A stretch of 6,859 nucleotides of DNA from Anaerolineae bacterium. Its GTDB lineage: Bacteria > Chloroflexota > Anaerolineae > Promineifilales > Promineifilaceae. The stretch lies in the NCBI GenBank assembly GCA_014879345.1, contig JACSSI010000260.1:1-6859 (forward strand), given 5' to 3'. The notes beneath the pieces are model-generated. The model ran no database searches, was not told where the DNA came from, and saw nothing but the letters and a program-made list of their open reading frames with translations. Numbering within the stretch: the first letter of the stretch is position 1; every line of letters begins with the position of its first letter. Of this stretch, positions 4,601 through 6,859 are shown piece after piece. A program made the position numbers and the translations under genes.

Positions 4601-6445
4601 TCAATTGGCAGGTCTGGGTGAGCAATATGAATCAATGTAATAAGGATGGCCGTTTTCCAAAAATGCTTCACATAGCTCTGATGATAAACTATTTAGGCCA
4701 CTTTCATATAAAAGGAGGAATTTCAGGTCGCTCAAATCACTAATTTCCAAAGGCAAGCCGGTCAGTTTGTTGTAATTTAAATTAAGCTCAACTAAATTAA
4801 TTAGATTACCGATTTCTGGCGGAAGGTTAGTCAAGTTATTGCGCTCCACATTGAGAGAAGTTAGATTACTCAAATTACCGATTTCCGGAGGCAGGTTGTT
4901 CAATCGATTATCTGATAAATTGAGTGAAGTCAGGCTGGCAAAATTACCAATTTCAGGCTGTAGGGTAATTAGATCGTTGGCACCTAAATTAAGGTAGGTC
5001 AAGTTCGCAAGATTTTCAATTCCAAGAGGTAGGCGGCTTAGGTTATTGTCATTTAATTTTAGGCGGGTTAAGTTCGTAAGATTTTCAATTCCAGGCGGCA
5101 GGTTACTGTTTAATTTATTGTAACTTAAATCAAGTTCGTTCAAATTGCTTAAATCCCAAATTCCCGAAGGTAGACTACTCAGTTGGTTGGCACTTAAATC
5201 GAGTTTGGTCAAATTGGTCAGATTCCCAATTTCTGGGGGTAAATCCTTCAGCCGATTGCCATATAGATATAGTTCGGTAAGGTTAGATAGGTTCCCAATT
5301 TCTGGCGGCAGACTGCTTAGAAGATTTCCATTTAGATATAGTCCGGAAAGGTTGGATAGCTTCCCAATTTCTGGCGGCAGGCTGCTTAGAAGATTTCCTC
5401 TGGCATTGATCGACATTAGTTTAGTTAATCGGCCGATTTCTGATGGTAAGATGCCCAGAATATTGTCAGATAATTGGAGTTCAGTGAGGTTAGACAGATT
5501 ACCAATTTCCGACGGCAGTCTGCTTAGAGGATTTCTCTCCACTTTAAGGCTGGTTAGCTTAGTTAGGCGACCGATTTCTGGTGGTAAGCTGAATAGATCA
5601 TTATTATATAAGTAGAGTTCGGTAAGGTTAGACAGATTGCCAATTTCTGGAGGGAGGCTACTTATCTCATTGTCAACTATACTGAGATGGGTCAAATTAG
5701 TCAGATTGCCAATTTCCGGTGGGAGACTACTTATCTCATTGCGGCCTATACTGAGATGGGTCAAGTTAATCAGATTGCCGATTTCTGGGGGGAGGCTGCT
5801 TATCTCATTGCTGCCTATAATGAGATGAGTCAAGTTCGTAAGATTGCCAATTTCTGGAGGAAGGCTCTTTATTTCGTTACTTCCTATATTAAGATGGGTT
5901 AAGTTGGTAAGATTGCCAATTTCCGAAGGAAGATTTCCCGACAAGCGATTGAAATGAAGATCAATCTCGATAACCTGATTAGCATCATTGCAAACAACTC
6001 CAAACCAGGAACAGGGAGTGGTTCCTATAAACCAAGAACAGGGGGTGTATCCTATCTCCCAACAACCTCTACGATACCAAGCCCCACCATGAGTCTCCAT
6101 AAAAAAAGCAAACAATGCTTGGCATTCTGCTTGTGATATTTGAGTGATAGTTGTACAAAAATCAGGATCAAGAGTAGGGGTCGGTATGTTCGTTGGTCTT
6201 GGTATGCTCGGATGTGTTGGCCGGGGTGTCATCGTCGCTGTCGGCTTTGGGATATTGGTGATTATTATAGGTGGCGGTTTTGAGGGGGGGACTATCGTCG
6301 ATCTTGGGGAGCTGATTACCATTGTGGCTGGCTCTGTAACTGCTAAAGTGGGATGTATCCATGATATTGTAGCTATTTCCACTCCAGTCTCTTTGCAGCC
6401 ATTTAACAAGAACAATATCAAAGGAAAGAGAATTATTCGTCTCAT
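4601..6445 (-). CDS. Leucine-rich-repeat lipoprotein
   Basis: The 614-residue product starts with a lipoprotein signal peptide (MRRIILFPLILFLLNGC, lipid on Cys17; Asn at -2 is a little unusual). A Thr/Pro-rich spacer follows (about 30-95), then an N-terminal cap (97-170) with QAECQALFAFF and PCSWFGVVC, resembling the LRRNT_2 cap of plant LRR receptors. Eighteen consecutive 23-residue repeats span 172-586 (LPPEIGNLxNLTxLxLxxNxLxx; repeat 12 has one extra Asn), ending in a short cap with Cys592 and Cys608. Such arcs bind protein or glycan partners, so a surface adhesion or recognition role is inferred, not shown. The cap carries a nine-residue tandem duplication (132-149). Single-line counts give about 40-43% GC against 57-65% in the dehydrogenase and DUF5668 genes, hinting at transfer. 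The start is the only one preserving the signal peptide; its Shine-Dalgarno is weak. Confidence 0.93.
   Translation of the reverse strand: MRRIILFPLILFLLNGCKETGVEIATISWIHPTLAVTEPATMVISSPRSTIVPPSKPPPIIITNIPKPTATMTPRPTHPSIPRPTNIPTPTLDPDFCTTITQISQAECQALFAFFMETHGGAWYRRGCWEIGYTPCSWFIGTTPCSWFGVVCNDANQVIEIDLHFNRLSGNLPSEIGNLTNLTHLNIGSNEIKSLPPEIGNLTNLTHLIIGSNEISSLPPEIGNLINLTHLSIGRNEISSLPPEIGNLTNLTHLSIVDNEISSLPPEIGNLSNLTELYLYNNDLFSLPPEIGRLTKLTSLKVERNPLSRLPSEIGNLSNLTELQLSDNILGILPSEIGRLTKLMSINARGNLLSSLPPEIGKLSNLSGLYLNGNLLSSLPPEIGNLSNLTELYLYGNRLKDLPPEIGNLTNLTKLDLSANQLSSLPSGIWDLSNLNELDLSYNKLNSNLPPGIENLTNLTRLKLNDNNLSRLPLGIENLANLTYLNLGANDLITLQPEIGNFASLTSLNLSDNRLNNLPPEIGNLSNLTSLNVERNNLTNLPPEIGNLINLVELNLNYNKLTGLPLEISDLSDLKFLLLYESGLNSLSSELCEAFLENGHPYYIDSYCSPRPAN
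4688..5932 (-). repeat. 69-bp tandem repeat array encoding the LRRs
   Basis: Eighteen units, 69 bases each except one of 72, are arrayed head to tail inside the LRR gene. Hand alignment of units at 5657-5725, 5726-5794 and 5795-5863 gives about 84-86% nucleotide identity between neighbours, while other units are far more diverged. This marks the N-terminal end of the array as the youngest part. The array has no stops in some antisense frames, which creates long false plus-strand reading frames. Confidence 0.85.
5999..6052 (-). repeat. 27-bp tandem duplication in the LRR N-cap
   Basis: Two adjacent 27-base units (21 of 27 identical by hand) encode GYTPCSWFI and GTTPCSWFG. The normal cap of this family has a single PCSWxGVxC; here an extra Cys-Ser-Trp block is inserted in frame. 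Confidence 0.75.
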
Positions 6446-6461
6446 CTGTCACACCCACTTC

Positions 6462-6490
6462 AGTCTATTAATGATTAGGGTAACAGTCAA
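6462..6490 (-). promoter_or_regulatory. Sigma-70-like promoter of the LRR lipoprotein gene
   Basis: On the minus strand TTGACT (6490-6485, 5 of 6 to consensus) is followed after exactly 17 bases by TAGACT (6467-6462, 4 of 6). The predicted start of transcription is near 6455, leaving a leader of about ten bases before the ATG at 6445. That leader has only a weak Shine-Dalgarno-like GTGGGTG at its edge. Confidence 0.5.
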
Positions 6491-6712
6491 AATAACATTG
6501 CAATCAACGAGTATCTGGCGTTTCATCTCCTACTGGCATACGATAACTCGAGAAGTAAATATTGAGTTGAAAAATGGAATGCGCTTTTCAATGACACAGG
6601 CGTTTTCATGCGGATTTTCAGAGGTAGCCCAGCGGTCGTTGAAGGCTTGAATGTTTGTTTGTGTACTGTCTCCCATGGAACCCATCCTGTTTTGACGCCA
6701 ATAAAGTCTGCT

Positions 6713-6752
6713 AAAGGATAGCTTAATGGAAACGGCCGTGCCATGTGATGGA
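6713..6752. repeat. Direct repeat, right copy (DR-R)
   Basis: Partner of the copy at 4406-4445, 36 of 40 identical and in the same orientation, located between the tRNA-Arg gene and the LRR promoter. The start-to-start distance is 2307 bases, enclosing the whole LRR transcription unit. Confidence 0.7.
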
Positions 6753-6818
6753 TGTTGTAAATGAAGTAACATGTAACCTTCCGGATGTTTAAAACTTCCG
6801 GGAGATTGGCACAAAAAA

Positions 6819-6859
6819 TACCCCCGCACGGACTCGAACCATGATCTACCGCTTAGGAG
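6819..6859 (-). tRNA. tRNA-Arg(CCU), 3' half (cut by window edge)
   Basis: Reading the minus strand from 6859 gives the anticodon loop CTCCTAA with anticodon CCT (6857-6855), the 3' anticodon stem GCGGT (6852-6848), a four-base variable loop AGAT, and the T arm CATGG-TTCGAGT-CCGTG (6843-6827, five pairs including one T-G wobble). The 3' acceptor strand CGGGGGT (6826-6820) and discriminator A (6819) complete it. The CCA end is not encoded. It decodes the AGG arginine codon. The D arm, 5' acceptor and 5' anticodon stem (which should read ACCGC) lie outside the window, so full folding cannot be checked. Confidence 0.9.

Larger units (their letters stand above)
6446..6818. other. Intergenic region between tRNA-Arg and the LRR gene
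   Basis: This 373-base stretch has no convincing gene: its reading frames on both strands show no family features or ribosome binding sites. It holds the LRR promoter candidate (6462-6490), the right copy of the 40-bp direct repeat, and two direct copies of CTTCCGG (6778-6784, 6795-6801). A TTTTTT run on the minus strand (6818-6813) directly follows the tRNA 3' end. Confidence 0.6.

Noticed and set aside
5145..5828. Plus-strand repetitive reading frames with recurring PISGGRLL
   Set aside because: They are antisense images of the 69-base LRR units; the multiple-of-three period keeps the frame open. No ribosome binding site.
4688..5932. Regular repeats considered as a CRISPR array
   Set aside because: Units are 69 bases, coding in frame, with no alternation of constant repeat and unique spacer.
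6144..6650. 168-codon plus-strand frame with Gly/Val-rich hydrophobic start
   Set aside because: The hydrophobic stretch is antisense of the LRR lipoprotein's Thr/Pro spacer, and the rest runs into its promoter region without any domain signature.
6819..6859. tRNA 3' end as an attachment site for an integrated element
   Set aside because: I found no second copy of the tRNA 3' sequence in the window and no integrase, so an att pair cannot be supported here.

Overview
The window looks like chromosomal DNA from a free-living bacterium. A member of the Chloroflexota (Anaerolineae/Caldilineae type) is my best guess. The pointers are Thr/Pro-rich linkers on secreted proteins, a lipoprotein with a plant-like leucine-rich-repeat N-cap, a DUF5668-PspC pair, and a strongly over-represented palindrome, AACGGCCGTT. 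The lineage is an inference; no marker gene settles it.

Layout. (1) Bases 1-2292, minus strand: a co-directional run reading, in transcription order, a secreted membrane-anchored CAP/SCP-domain protein, a D-2-hydroxyacid dehydrogenase whose ATG overlaps the CAP stop codon (ATGA), and the first 122 codons of glutamate 5-kinase (proB), cut by the window edge. (2) Bases 2293-2609: a divergent intergenic region with a possible near-leaderless promoter for the CAP gene and a perfect 8-bp inverted repeat just before the ribosome binding site of the next operon. (3) Bases 2610-3464, plus strand: a six-span LiaI/LiaF-like (DUF5668) membrane protein and a small PspC protein, a probable envelope-stress module without PspA in view. 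(4) Bases 3465-3720: a convergent intergenic region rich in palindromes, including a rho-independent terminator whose two arms are copies of AACGGCCGTT, and a 39-bp near-perfect palindrome. (5) Bases 3721-4350, minus strand: a GNAT acetyltransferase. (6) Bases 4378-6818: a lower-GC segment carrying one large minus-strand gene, an LRR lipoprotein with 18 tandem 23-residue repeats, bracketed by a 40-bp imperfect direct repeat. (7) Bases 6819-6859: the 3' half of a tRNA-Arg(CCU) gene on the minus strand.

How the genes fit together. The CAP protein, DUF5668 protein, PspC and LRR lipoprotein are all envelope or surface proteins; proB and the dehydrogenase are cytoplasmic metabolism. I see no proof of one joint pathway. 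The most notable points are the LRR gene (expanding repeat array, duplicated Cys motif in the cap, lower GC, bracketing direct repeats, tRNA next door), and the palindromic decamer, which occurs six times exactly and is built into a terminator. I did not find a convincing new defence, mobile or biosynthetic system, and no CRISPR array, transposase or integrase is present.
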